A stretch of 15,818 nt of DNA from Acholeplasmatales bacterium. GTDB lineage: Bacteria; Bacillota_I; Bacilli_A; Acholeplasmatales; Anaeroplasmataceae. The translations under genes were made by a program, and so were the position numbers. Shown piece after piece: positions 5,815 to 12,590 of the stretch. Under the pieces are notes generated by a model. It made no database searches. It saw only the letters and a program-made list of their open reading frames with translations, and was not told where the DNA came from. Numbering within the stretch: position 1 is the stretch's first letter; every line of letters starts with the position of its first letter. The stretch spans positions 1 through 15,818 of the forward strand of contig CAAGJD010000025.1 of the NCBI GenBank assembly GCA_900770055.1, given 5' to 3'.

Positions 5815-6291
5815 GTGGAGCATAAGGATAACGAATTTAATCATGTGCCAACACATGAAGAATTGATATCCATTTATAATAAAACCACACAGGAAGATCC
5901 TAGTTCAGTAAATTATAAAAGAGTTTTAATCAGACCAAACATACATTTGATTAAAACTCTTTTTCATATTTTAATTTGTCTAGGCTTTATGAGTGCTTTT
6001 GGTATTCTTCTTCATTTTTGGCTAGATAACCTACTAATATCAATATTTTCACCTATTGTGTTACTTATAATATATACATTTATTAGATTAAAGGCTTTAG
6101 TTATTTGGTGTATAAAGTGTTATCAACGCTTTGCCCCTGCTAGAGTACGTGAATCATGCCGCTTTGAGCCATCTTGTTCAAACTATATGCTAATAGCAAT
6201 TGATAAATATGGTTTATTTAAAGGAATAAAAAAAGGAAGAGATAGATTAAAGCGTTGTTGTCCTCCAAATGGCGGTTACGATGAGCCATAA
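5815..6291 (+). CDS. yidD: YidD-family membrane insertion factor with an added N-terminal membrane domain
   Basis: A 158-residue protein. Residues about 95-158 are a full YidD domain: CYQRFAPAR (102-110), then CRFEPSCSNY (115-124), LFKGIKKGRDRLKRCCP (134-150), and GGYDEP at the end. YidD helps YidC/SecYEG insert membrane proteins. A usual YidD is only 70-85 residues with one amphipathic helix. Here about 94 residues are added in front: a polar, acidic N-terminus (1-35) and two hydrophobic helices (about 44-69 and 72-92) forming a likely hairpin. The start is GTG at 5815, 2 bases after the preceding stop, with AAGGA (5801-5805) 9 bases upstream; no ATG gives a better start. The gene is away from the common rnpA-yidD-yidC locus. 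A terminator follows. Confidence 0.85.
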   Translation: MEHKDNEFNHVPTHEELISIYNKTTQEDPSSVNYKRVLIRPNIHLIKTLFHILICLGFMSAFGILLHFWLDNLLISIFSPIVLLIIYTFIRLKALVIWCIKCYQRFAPARVRESCRFEPSCSNYMLIAIDKYGLFKGIKKGRDRLKRCCPPNGGYDEP

Positions 6292-6320
6292 AATAATCCA
6301 CTCAAGTGGATTGTTTTTTA
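6291..6320 (+). terminator. Intrinsic terminator after yidD
   Basis: AATCCAC (6295-6301) pairs with GTGGATT (6306-6312) around a 4-nt loop, with lower pairs extending through a U-G. It is followed by GTTTTTTATT. It starts at the last base of the yidD stop codon. Confidence 0.8.
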
Positions 6321-6349
6321 TTGACTATATCTTTCTTAAAATATAAAAT
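6321..6349 (+). promoter_or_regulatory. Probable promoter of purE
   Basis: TTGACT (6321-6326), 17 bp, TAAAAT (6344-6349). TATAAA at 6342-6347 is an alternative -10 with 15 bp. It lies directly after the yidD terminator. No PurR box pair or purine riboswitch is visible in the short leader. Confidence 0.5.
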
Positions 6350-6378
6350 ATATATATAAAATTTAGGAGGAGTTTAAA

Positions 6379-6882
6379 ATGGCTAAGGTTGGAATTGTAA
6401 TGGGCAGTGACTCAGATTTAGAGGTAATGAGCAAGGCTGCTGAAATGTTGGAAAAGTTTGGTATTGACTATGATATGACTATTATTTCTGCTCATAGAAT
6501 GCCTGATGTATTTTTTGAATATGCAAATACTGCAAAAGATAAGGGCTATAAGGTAATTATTGCTGGTGCTGGTGGTGCAGCACATTTACCTGGTATGGCT
6601 GCAGCAATTTTTCCACTTCCTGTAATTGGTGTACCAATTTACACTAAATCTTTAGGTGGAGTTGATTCATTATATTCTATTGTGCAAATGCCTAGTGGTA
6701 TTCCAGTAGCTACTGTTGCGATAAATGGTGGTGCTAATGCTGGTATTCTTGCAGCTAAAATACTTGCGACAGCTGATGAGGAATTACTTGCAAAAATAGA
6801 AAAATACAACGATGAACTAAAAAATGGTGTAATGGCTAAAAAAGCTCGTATTGAGGAAGTTGGCTATAAAAACTATAAATAA
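6379..6882 (+). CDS. purE: N5-carboxyaminoimidazole ribonucleotide mutase (class I PurE)
   Basis: A 167-residue cytoplasmic enzyme of de novo purine synthesis. Class I PurE converts N5-CAIR to CAIR. Signatures are GSDSD (9-13), the SAHR motif (37-40) with the catalytic His39, GAGGAAHLPGM (63-73), and the QMPSGIPVATV block. Length is normal. The ATG at 6379 has AGGAGG 8 bases upstream. It stands alone between its own promoter and terminator. purK, which supplies N5-CAIR, and the rest of the pur genes are not in the window. Confidence 0.95.
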   Translation: MAKVGIVMGSDSDLEVMSKAAEMLEKFGIDYDMTIISAHRMPDVFFEYANTAKDKGYKVIIAGAGGAAHLPGMAAAIFPLPVIGVPIYTKSLGGVDSLYSIVQMPSGIPVATVAINGGANAGILAAKILATADEELLAKIEKYNDELKNGVMAKKARIEEVGYKNYK

Positions 6883-6885
6883 TAG

Positions 6886-6915
6886 ATGGGGACACAAAGT
6901 CCCCATTTTATTTTT
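6886..6915. terminator. Terminator between convergent purE and macro-domain genes
   Basis: Perfect 8-bp stem ATGGGGAC (6886-6893) / GTCCCCAT (6899-6906) with a 5-nt loop. It is followed on the plus strand by TTTATTTTT, so it is strong for purE. On the minus strand the tail (CTATTATTTATAG) is poorer but the hairpin directly follows the macro-gene stop, so it may serve both. Confidence 0.85.
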
Positions 6916-7405
6916 CTAATACTTTCATATATGCATCATATGTCTTCTTGTCATAGCATACTAATATTACTTCATTAACATATAATGAATTGATGTTTTT
7001 TAATGTATTTAAAGCTATTTCACAAGCTTTATTTAGTGGATAACCATATATACCTGTAGATATTGCAGGTATAGCAATACTATTAAGCTTATTAGCTTCA
7101 GCAACTTCAATTATACTCTTATAGGTACTTTCTAAAAGTGGTCCTGACACATTATCATTTCGATAAATGGGTCCAACCGCATGAATAATATATCTAGCAT
7201 TTAGCTTATAACCATTTGTAATTACAGCCTTTCCTGTTTCACATCTCTTAAGTTTTCTACATTCATCATAAAGTGGAGCAAATCCTGCAGCACTAAATAT
7301 CGCTCCACATACTCCACCACCAGGTTCTAAAAATTCGTTAGCTGCATTAACAATCGCATCGCATTCATATTTAACAATATTTCCAATTTCAATTTTTATA
7401 TTCAT
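6908..7405 (-). CDS. Macro-domain protein (ADP-ribose/O-acetyl-ADP-ribose binding)
   Basis: A 165-residue single macro domain, likely cytoplasmic. Family members bind ADP-ribose and many remove acetyl groups from O-acetyl-ADP-ribose or ADP-ribose from proteins. Visible are AIVNAANEFLEPGGG (17-31), with Asn20 and Asn23 of NAAN; HAVGPIY (75-81); and AIPAISTGIYGYP (111-123), the phosphate-binding loop. In YmdB and MacroD proteins the residue after GGGV is a catalytic Asp; here it is Cys33 (GGGVCGAIF), so hydrolase activity may differ. The ATG at 7405 has AAGGTG a few bases upstream. Its own promoter probably lies at 7440-7448, and there is no ADP-ribosyltransferase partner or sirtuin beside it. 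Confidence 0.9.
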   Translation of the reverse strand: MNIKIEIGNIVKYECDAIVNAANEFLEPGGGVCGAIFSAAGFAPLYDECRKLKRCETGKAVITNGYKLNARYIIHAVGPIYRNDNVSGPLLESTYKSIIEVAEANKLNSIAIPAISTGIYGYPLNKACEIALNTLKNINSLYVNEVILVCYDKKTYDAYMKVLEK

Positions 7406-7439
7406 ATTTACACCTTTTTCTAATAATTTTATTCAATAA

Positions 7440-7464
7440 TATATAGCATATTATTTTTAATATG
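7440..7464 (-). promoter_or_regulatory. Extended -10 of the macro gene overlapped by a palindrome
   Basis: Minus-strand TGCTATATA (7440-7448) resembles the extended -10 elements before three other minus-strand genes here. A perfect palindrome CATATTATTTTTAATATG (7447-7464: 7-bp arms, 4-nt centre) covers its TG and spacer. It could be an operator, or a weak hairpin after the membrane-protein gene; it lacks a T-run. Confidence 0.35.
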
Positions 7465-7471
7465 AAACTGT

Positions 7472-8020
7472 TTATGAATTAAATTCTTCAATTTCTTCCC
7501 AATATTTTAGTGGCTCCATTAAATTATTTCTTTTTTTACAATATTTAACAATTCTTCTAATATCGACAATTAAATAAATAAATAATGCAACACCAGATAG
7601 TACACATAGCCATATTATTGCTGCTTGGTTAGTTAATGTTTTTGCACCATAAATTATACAAACAATCGGGAAAGTATAATAAATAATTCTTCTTATTGTA
7701 ACAATAATAATCTTAAAAGCACTGCTATTCCAATTATTATTATTAATAACCTTCAAAATATTTAATGTACTTAAACAAATTAAATAAATTAATGAAATAC
7801 TTGCCATTGTTGTTTTCTTATAGAATAATGCTAAAACAAATAACAATACTGCTAGTCCATAAAATGTATAAGTTATAATGCGTTTAATTCTTCTTTTAAA
7901 CTTAGAATCTGTTTCTAAATTATAATCAACAAAACTCACAAAAGCTCCGATAATGTGAAATAATAATTCAATAATAACTTCTGCTAAGACCTCAAATATC
8001 GCGCCTAACAAATCTTCCAT
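7472..8020 (-). CDS. Multi-pass membrane protein of unknown function
   Basis: A 182-residue protein I do not recognise. Hydrophobic segments lie at about 6-30, 48-67, 71-90, 112-126 and 133-153, so four or five transmembrane helices. A basic loop (KFKRRIKR, about 40-47), another at 109-111, and a basic/acidic C-terminal tail (155-182, starting RRIVKYCKKR) are probably on the cytoplasmic side. The first segment contains Glu9, Glu14 and Glu18, so it may be amphipathic rather than membrane-spanning. The ATG at 8020 is preferred because AAGGTG lies 10 bases upstream; the in-frame GTG at 8029 lies only one base from that site. It has its own promoter and is followed by the macro gene on the same strand, 66 bases on. 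Confidence 0.7.
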   Translation of the reverse strand: MEDLLGAIFEVLAEVIIELLFHIIGAFVSFVDYNLETDSKFKRRIKRIITYTFYGLAVLLFVLALFYKKTTMASISLIYLICLSTLNILKVINNNNWNSSAFKIIIVTIRRIIYYTFPIVCIIYGAKTLTNQAAIIWLCVLSGVALFIYLIVDIRRIVKYCKKRNNLMEPLKYWEEIEEFNS

Positions 8021-8042
8021 AATGATCACACACCTTTTATTA

Positions 8043-8051
8043 AGTATAGCA
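8043..8051 (-). promoter_or_regulatory. Extended -10 promoter of the membrane-protein gene
   Basis: Minus-strand TGCTATACT (TGnTATAAT with one change). The hexamer at the -35 position (TATTAA) is weak. The -10 ends 5 bases before AAAGGTG (8031-8037), so the leader would be unusually short. Confidence 0.45.
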
Positions 8052-8137
8052 TAACAAAAATAATTTTAATATATTTGTGAAAAATTTAATAAATAATTGT
8101 TTTGCTAAAATGTCACTATTATTAAGAAAATGTAAAA

Positions 8138-8168
8138 GTTTGTTTCAAACTTATCATATTTATGATAA
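8138..8168. promoter_or_regulatory. Two adjacent palindromes over the fumarase operon promoter
   Basis: GTTTGTTTCAAAC (8138-8150; 5-bp arms) is followed immediately by TTATCATATTTATGATAA (8151-8168; perfect 8-bp arms with a TT centre). The first covers the -35 and the second covers spacer and the first bases of the -10, as an operator for a dimeric repressor would. They do not match Rex, Fnr or CcpA consensus, so no regulator is named. Confidence 0.45.
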
Positions 8169-8171
8169 AAT
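8143..8171 (+). promoter_or_regulatory. Probable promoter of the fumarase-malic enzyme operon
   Basis: TTTCAA (8143-8148), 17 bp, TAAAAT (8166-8171), with a TG one base before the -10 (TGATAAAAT, extended form). Start of transcription would be near 8178, giving a leader of about 18 nt that includes GGTGGTGGG before the ATG at 8196. Confidence 0.5.
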
Positions 8172-8195
8172 ACATTTTGTATTGGTGGTGGGTAT

Positions 8196-9026
8196 ATGAA
8201 AGAAATATATAAAAATGATATTATATCAACAGTAAAAAAAGCTATCAATGAGGCTGCTTGTAGCTTAAATACTTATACATTTAATAAACTACAGAGTGCC
8301 TATAATGATGAAGATGATAAATTATCTAAGGCTATTTTAGATGATATCATTAAAAACAGCTGTTTAGCTAAAGAAGAAATGATTCCGATGTGCCAAGATA
8401 CAGGTATCGTTATTGTATTTGCAAAAATAGGATATGATGTCCATTTAAATTGTGATTTATATGAATCTATAAATAAAGCTGTTGGAGAAGCTTACACTGA
8501 ATACTATTTAAGAAAGAGTGTTGCAGATCCTTTATCAAGAATAAATACTCAAAATAACACTCCTGCAATAGTTCATATTTCGATGACTGAAGGAGATAAT
8601 CTAGAATTAACAATTGCCTTAAAGGGTGCAGGCTCTGAAAACATGTCAAAATTAAAAATGCTAAATCCTACTGATGGTGAGGAAGGTATTATTAGCTTTG
8701 TCAAAGAAACTGTTAAAGAGGCTGGTGGTAGGCCATGCCCTCCATTATTCGTTGGAATAGGCATTGGTGGCGATTTTGAAAAAGCCCCACTTCTTGCAAA
8801 AGAAGCACTTATGAATGAAGGAAACAGTAATGATGAAAAAATTAAGGCTCTTGAACTTAAAATAAAGGATGAGCTTAATAAGCTTTATGTTGGTCCTATG
8901 GGTCTCGGTGGTAAAACAACAGCACTTGATGTTTTTATTAAAACTGCACCATGTCACATTGCATCACTTCCTGTTGCTGTAAACATTCAATGTCATGCTA
9001 ATAGACATATAAAGGTGGTGCTATAA
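8196..9026 (+). CDS. Class I fumarate hydratase, alpha subunit (Fe-S)
   Basis: A 276-residue alpha subunit of the two-part, oxygen-sensitive class I hydro-lyase that interconverts fumarate and malate with a [4Fe-4S] cluster. Cluster-ligand candidates are Cys66 in PMCQDTG, Cys181 in GGRPCPPLF, and Cys266 in NIQCHANRH. Other family blocks are FVGIGIGGDFEKA and PMGLGGKTTALDV. The ATG at 8196 follows a GGTGGTGGG stretch. The stop overlaps the start of the beta gene by one base (TAATG), as expected for stoichiometric subunits. The closely related L-tartrate dehydratase cannot be excluded on sequence alone, but the adjoining malic enzyme favours fumarase. Free-standing subunits rather than a fused FumA-type chain are usual in anaerobic Bacillota and archaea. 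Confidence 0.93.
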   Translation: MKEIYKNDIISTVKKAINEAACSLNTYTFNKLQSAYNDEDDKLSKAILDDIIKNSCLAKEEMIPMCQDTGIVIVFAKIGYDVHLNCDLYESINKAVGEAYTEYYLRKSVADPLSRINTQNNTPAIVHISMTEGDNLELTIALKGAGSENMSKLKMLNPTDGEEGIISFVKETVKEAGGRPCPPLFVGIGIGGDFEKAPLLAKEALMNEGNSNDEKIKALELKIKDELNKLYVGPMGLGGKTTALDVFIKTAPCHIASLPVAVNIQCHANRHIKVVL

Positions 9027-9526
9027 TGGATATAACAAAATTACATGCTGGTGATATTGTAAAATATAGTGGTATTATCTATACTGCAAGAGACCAAGCT
9101 CATCTAAGATTAAAAGAAATGATTGATAATAATCAAGAAATAAAAATTGATTTTAAAGATAGCTTTATTTATTATGCTGGTCCTACTCCAACAAGACCAG
9201 GTGAACAAATTGGTTCTATTGGACCTACTACATCATCAAGAATGGATAAATTTATTTCTTATATGAAGATTCTTGGTGTAAAGGGAATGATTGGTAAAGG
9301 ACCAAGAGATAAAAGTGTTAAAGAAACTTGTAAAAATGATAAAATAGTTTATTTTGTTACTACAGGTGGCGCCGGTGCCTTACTTTCTAAATGTGTTATT
9401 GAATCTAGTGAGGTAATGTTTAATGATTTAGGCTGCGAATCTATTAAAAAGCTATATGTTAAAGATTTCCCATTAATTGTAGCCTATGATATTTATGGTA
9501 ATGATGTTTTTGAGAGGAATAAATAA
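9026..9526 (+). CDS. Class I fumarate hydratase, beta subunit
   Basis: A 166-residue beta subunit that completes the active site of the class I fumarase. Family blocks: TARDQAHLR (20-28), AGPTPTRPG (51-59), GPTTSSRMD (66-74), MIGKG (88-92), and GGAGALL followed by the LGCESIKKLYVKDFP strand near the C-terminus. Translation is coupled to the alpha gene through TAATG; a GGTGGTG lies about 7-13 bases before the start, inside the alpha coding sequence. The malic enzyme start follows one base after its stop. Confidence 0.93.
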   Translation: MDITKLHAGDIVKYSGIIYTARDQAHLRLKEMIDNNQEIKIDFKDSFIYYAGPTPTRPGEQIGSIGPTTSSRMDKFISYMKILGVKGMIGKGPRDKSVKETCKNDKIVYFVTTGGAGALLSKCVIESSEVMFNDLGCESIKKLYVKDFPLIVAYDIYGNDVFERNK

Positions 9527-9527
9527 T

Positions 9528-10703
9528 ATGGAACTTAAAGAAAAAGCAATTAAATTTCATGAAGGTGGTAAATTTAGAACAAGTCTTAATCATGAAATAA
9601 ATAATCGTGAGGATTTAGCACTTGCCTATACACCAGGTGTAGCAAGCGCATGTCTTGCCATTAAGGATGACCCTAATCAAGCATATAAGCTTACATCAAA
9701 GGGTAATGTAGTTGCTGTAATTACTGATGGTACTGCTGTTTTAGGTCTTGGTGATATTGGACCTCTTGCTGGTATTCCAGTAATGGAGGGTAAAGCTAAT
9801 TTATTTAAGAAATTTGCAGATATTGATGCAATATCATTATGCTTAGATACAAAAAATGTTGATGAAATTGTTATGATCTGTAAAGCCTTAGAGCCATCAT
9901 TAGGAGGAATTAATTTAGAAGATATTTCCGCTCCACGCTGTGTTGAAATTGAACGTAGATTAATTAAAGAAATGAATATTCCAGTAATGCATGATGATCA
10001 ACATGGTACTTCTATTGTTGTTGCTGCTGCGGTATTAAATTGTGCTAGATTAACACATAAAAAAATCACAGACTTAATTGTTGTTATGTCAGGTACTGGT
10101 GCGGCTGGTTCTAACATTGCTAGAATGCTTAAAAAGCTTGGTGTTAAACAAATATTTGCTTCTAATAAAGATGGAGTAGTTGATAAAAAGTATTATGACA
10201 GCTATGATTTTTTAATTAAAGAGCTTATTGATGATGGTATTATTGCGACTATGGAAGGTCACAACAATACATTAGAATCATTACTAGAAGGTGCTAACGT
10301 ATTTATAGGTGTTTCTGCTCCACGCCTTGTAACAAAAGAAATGGTTAAGAAAATGAATGACCCATTTGTATTTGCAATGGCAAATCCAGAGCCTGAAATC
10401 ACATATAGTGAAGCTAAAGCAGGTGGCGCAATAGTTGCAGGTACTGGTCGTAGTGATTTCCCTAATCAGGTTAATAACTTGCTTGCATTCCCTGGTATTT
10501 TTAGAGGTGCACTTGATGCTCACGCAACAAAAATTACTGAAGGTATGAAGCTAGCTGCAGCCCATGCCTTAGCTAATTTAATTACTGATGAAGAATTATC
10601 TAGTGAATATATTCTTCCAGACGCATTTGACAAAAGAGTTGTACCTGCAGTAAGAGATGCAGTTGCAAAGCAAGCTATCGCTGAAGGCGTAATAAGAAAA
10701 TAA
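9528..10703 (+). CDS. NAD(P)-dependent malic enzyme (short bacterial type)
   Basis: A 391-residue oxidative decarboxylase turning malate into pyruvate and CO2 with reduction of NAD(P). Visible are YTPGVA (34-39), ITDGTAVLGLGDIGPLAG (65-82), PVMEGK with Lys89, EDISAPRC with metal ligands Glu131 and Asp132, MHDDQHGTSIV with Asp156/Asp157, and the Rossmann loop GTGAAG (189-194). There is no C-terminal phosphotransacetylase-like domain, so this is the short form. The ATG at 9528 is used, with GAGAGGA 9 bases upstream; in-frame ATGs inside fumarase beta lack such a site. It is last of three tightly packed genes, so fumarate is channelled to pyruvate, or pyruvate carboxylated to C4 acids under suitable conditions. 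A strong terminator follows. Confidence 0.95.
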   Translation: MELKEKAIKFHEGGKFRTSLNHEINNREDLALAYTPGVASACLAIKDDPNQAYKLTSKGNVVAVITDGTAVLGLGDIGPLAGIPVMEGKANLFKKFADIDAISLCLDTKNVDEIVMICKALEPSLGGINLEDISAPRCVEIERRLIKEMNIPVMHDDQHGTSIVVAAAVLNCARLTHKKITDLIVVMSGTGAAGSNIARMLKKLGVKQIFASNKDGVVDKKYYDSYDFLIKELIDDGIIATMEGHNNTLESLLEGANVFIGVSAPRLVTKEMVKKMNDPFVFAMANPEPEITYSEAKAGGAIVAGTGRSDFPNQVNNLLAFPGIFRGALDAHATKITEGMKLAAAHALANLITDEELSSEYILPDAFDKRVVPAVRDAVAKQAIAEGVIRK

Positions 10704-10721
10704 TTTTTTATTAATCACACT

Positions 10722-10783
10722 AAAAGACATATGAAAATTGAGTATTATATCGATTATCATATGTCTTTTTTTATTTTTTCTAA
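10722..10783 (+). terminator. Large intrinsic terminator after the malic enzyme gene
   Basis: AAAAGACATATGA (10722-10734) pairs perfectly with TCATATGTCTTTT (10757-10769). After one A-A mismatch six more pairs continue inward (10736-10741 with 10750-10755), leaving an 8-nt loop. A long T-rich tail (TTTTTTTATTTTTT) follows. Confidence 0.9.
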
Positions 10784-10809
10784 TATAGAAATTATCAATA
10801 ATAAGTTTC

Positions 10810-10843
10810 TTCAAAAAAGAAAAAAAGAGAGCCCAAGCTCTCT
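10810..10843 (-). terminator. Intrinsic terminator of the fhs-P-loop protein operon
   Basis: Minus-strand AGAGAGC (10837-10843) pairs with GCTCTCT (10826-10832) around TTGG. A tail of TTTTTCTTTTTTG follows. It begins 10 bases after the stop of the P-loop gene. Confidence 0.88.
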
Positions 10844-10853
10844 AATATCTATT

Positions 10854-12569
10854 TTACTTGTCTAATAATGCAAATAGCTTCTTAGCTGCTGCTGCAGGTC
10901 CATCATGCTCTAAGCCTGGTACTGCAAGCTTTGTATGTAGCTGACCAACTGGAATATTTGCATCAAATAAAGTTTGGAAATACTTATCAATTAATATTCT
11001 AGTCTTTTCTTCTCTTTGAACTGGACCAAATGGATTAGCAAAGAATGATTCTACTAGACCAACCTCTTGAGTAGTACCCTTAGCCTTTCTTGCACCTCTA
11101 ATGAAGCATGCCTTTGCGGCTTCAACATCATTAAAGAATGATACCTCTGATTCACAATATTCATCATAATTATTTGCATATAATACCATATCAATTTCAT
11201 AACCCTTCATAATTTGAGGATATGTAGCTACTGGAATAACTAATCTTGAATTAATCTTATCTGGATTCATAAATATTGCTCTATCCATTTCATTATATGC
11301 ATAGCCTGATGCCATATCATCAAGTCTAACGAATGCACCAATTTCAGTTCCATAGGCCTTAATCTTACCATCTTGAAGCTTAAATGTACCCATATCATCA
11401 AAAATTGTTAATTGAGATGAAATATTATCTCCTGCATAAGCTGATAATGCTTCTAAAGATTCACTCTTACCTGCACCACTATCACCAATAATAACAATAT
11501 TCTTTGTTGTACCATTTTTCATAGTAATGTGAACACATGCACCATGAAGTGGAAGGTTACCTTGCTCAATCATTTTAACATTATATAAAGTAAGTAGCAT
11601 TTTCTTCATGTAACCAAAATAATCAATAGAGGCATTATGTGGGGCAACACCTACATAAATATCATTCTTTTGATCATGGTAGAATACTGAATCACCATCA
11701 ATTGGCGCACCAAAAATGTAAATACAATCTGGCTTCATACCTTTACAATCGCTAAGTGGTACAAATTCAAATAAATTACATAATGTAATACCATGAGCCA
11801 TATAATCTCTATGGAAATAAACATAAGTTAATGCAGAACCAACTCTAGCTGGGTAGCAATAATATTCTGTTGCTTTAAAATTATCCTTAAATAAATTAAT
11901 TGGATTTTCAAATACCTCTTGATAGATACCAGTTCTTTTATTCTTTTCAGAATATGAAATGAATGGTGGACGAATTAGAATTTGTTCAATAGCTTCACTT
12001 TTCTCTAAAAATGCATATTCTGAATCTGGCTTCATCCATTTATGCTTAGAAATTAATAATGCTGCATTTACACCAGCAGGTAGCTGACGATAAATCGGGA
12101 ATTTAGAGCCATATAATTTTTCTGAAATTGCTCTATATGTTTTTAAAACTACATTATTAAATTCACTTTGTGCTGAAATAAATGTAGATGATTCAACACC
12201 ATCAATTGAAGCCTTAGAGAATACTACAGCATAACGCTCTAATCTTCTCCAATAATCATAGAAATCCTCAACTAATGCATAAATATCTTCTGCATGATCT
12301 AATGCGTTATTATAAAAAGGTGACATAGCTTTAATTTCATCTAAGCTAAAGCTTAATAAAAGTTTAAATAACTTTATATAATCACTTTCTGGCTTAGCAA
12401 AAAGCTTTAAAACCTTGATCATATCTTGTTTTTGAGCCTTTTTAACATTAGAAATAAATTTCTTCCATACTTCCTTGAAGCAAGCAGAATTTAAAACCTC
12501 TGTTTCTGTTTTACAAAATACTTCTGAAAAATTTATTACAACCTGTCTTTGTCCTGTTACAAATTCCAT
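10854..12569 (-). CDS. Large P-loop protein of the HPr kinase/PEP carboxykinase superfamily
   Basis: A 571-residue soluble protein. The recognisable part is a kinase core: LPLHGACVHI (339-348), the P-loop IGDSGAGKSES (361-371), and a Walker-B-like TIFDDMGTF with Asp391/Asp392. The HG block, then GDSGxGKSE, then DD is the signature order of HPr kinase/phosphorylase; ATP-dependent PEP carboxykinase has GLSGTGKT instead. Yet it is far longer than HPrK (about 310). Some later stretches, EGxYGTE-like KIKAYGTEIGAF (402-413) and GTTQEVGLVESFFANPFG (498-515), recall the C-terminal part of PEP carboxykinases. Residues 1-330 show no domain I know; residues 241-310 are rich in aromatic strands. The ATG at 12569 has AAGGAGAG upstream and lies 21 bases after fhs, so the two share a transcript. 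A role in PEP/C4 metabolism or as a protein kinase are both open. Confidence 0.65.
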   Translation of the reverse strand: MEFVTGQRQVVINFSEVFCKTETEVLNSACFKEVWKKFISNVKKAQKQDMIKVLKLFAKPESDYIKLFKLLLSFSLDEIKAMSPFYNNALDHAEDIYALVEDFYDYWRRLERYAVVFSKASIDGVESSTFISAQSEFNNVVLKTYRAISEKLYGSKFPIYRQLPAGVNAALLISKHKWMKPDSEYAFLEKSEAIEQILIRPPFISYSEKNKRTGIYQEVFENPINLFKDNFKATEYYCYPARVGSALTYVYFHRDYMAHGITLCNLFEFVPLSDCKGMKPDCIYIFGAPIDGDSVFYHDQKNDIYVGVAPHNASIDYFGYMKKMLLTLYNVKMIEQGNLPLHGACVHITMKNGTTKNIVIIGDSGAGKSESLEALSAYAGDNISSQLTIFDDMGTFKLQDGKIKAYGTEIGAFVRLDDMASGYAYNEMDRAIFMNPDKINSRLVIPVATYPQIMKGYEIDMVLYANNYDEYCESEVSFFNDVEAAKACFIRGARKAKGTTQEVGLVESFFANPFGPVQREEKTRILIDKYFQTLFDANIPVGQLHTKLAVPGLEHDGPAAAAKKLFALLDK

Positions 12570-12590
12570 TTTAATCTCTCCTTATATAAT

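Noticed and set aside
8061..8100. Rex-type operator (TTTGTGAAAAATTT) between the membrane-protein and fumarase genes
   Set aside because: Only one half-site (TTGTGA) is present and the matching TCACAA arm is missing.
10284..10814. Minus-strand open frames within and after the malic enzyme gene
   Set aside because: They are frame shadows and one crosses the malic enzyme terminator; no ribosome binding sites or family features.
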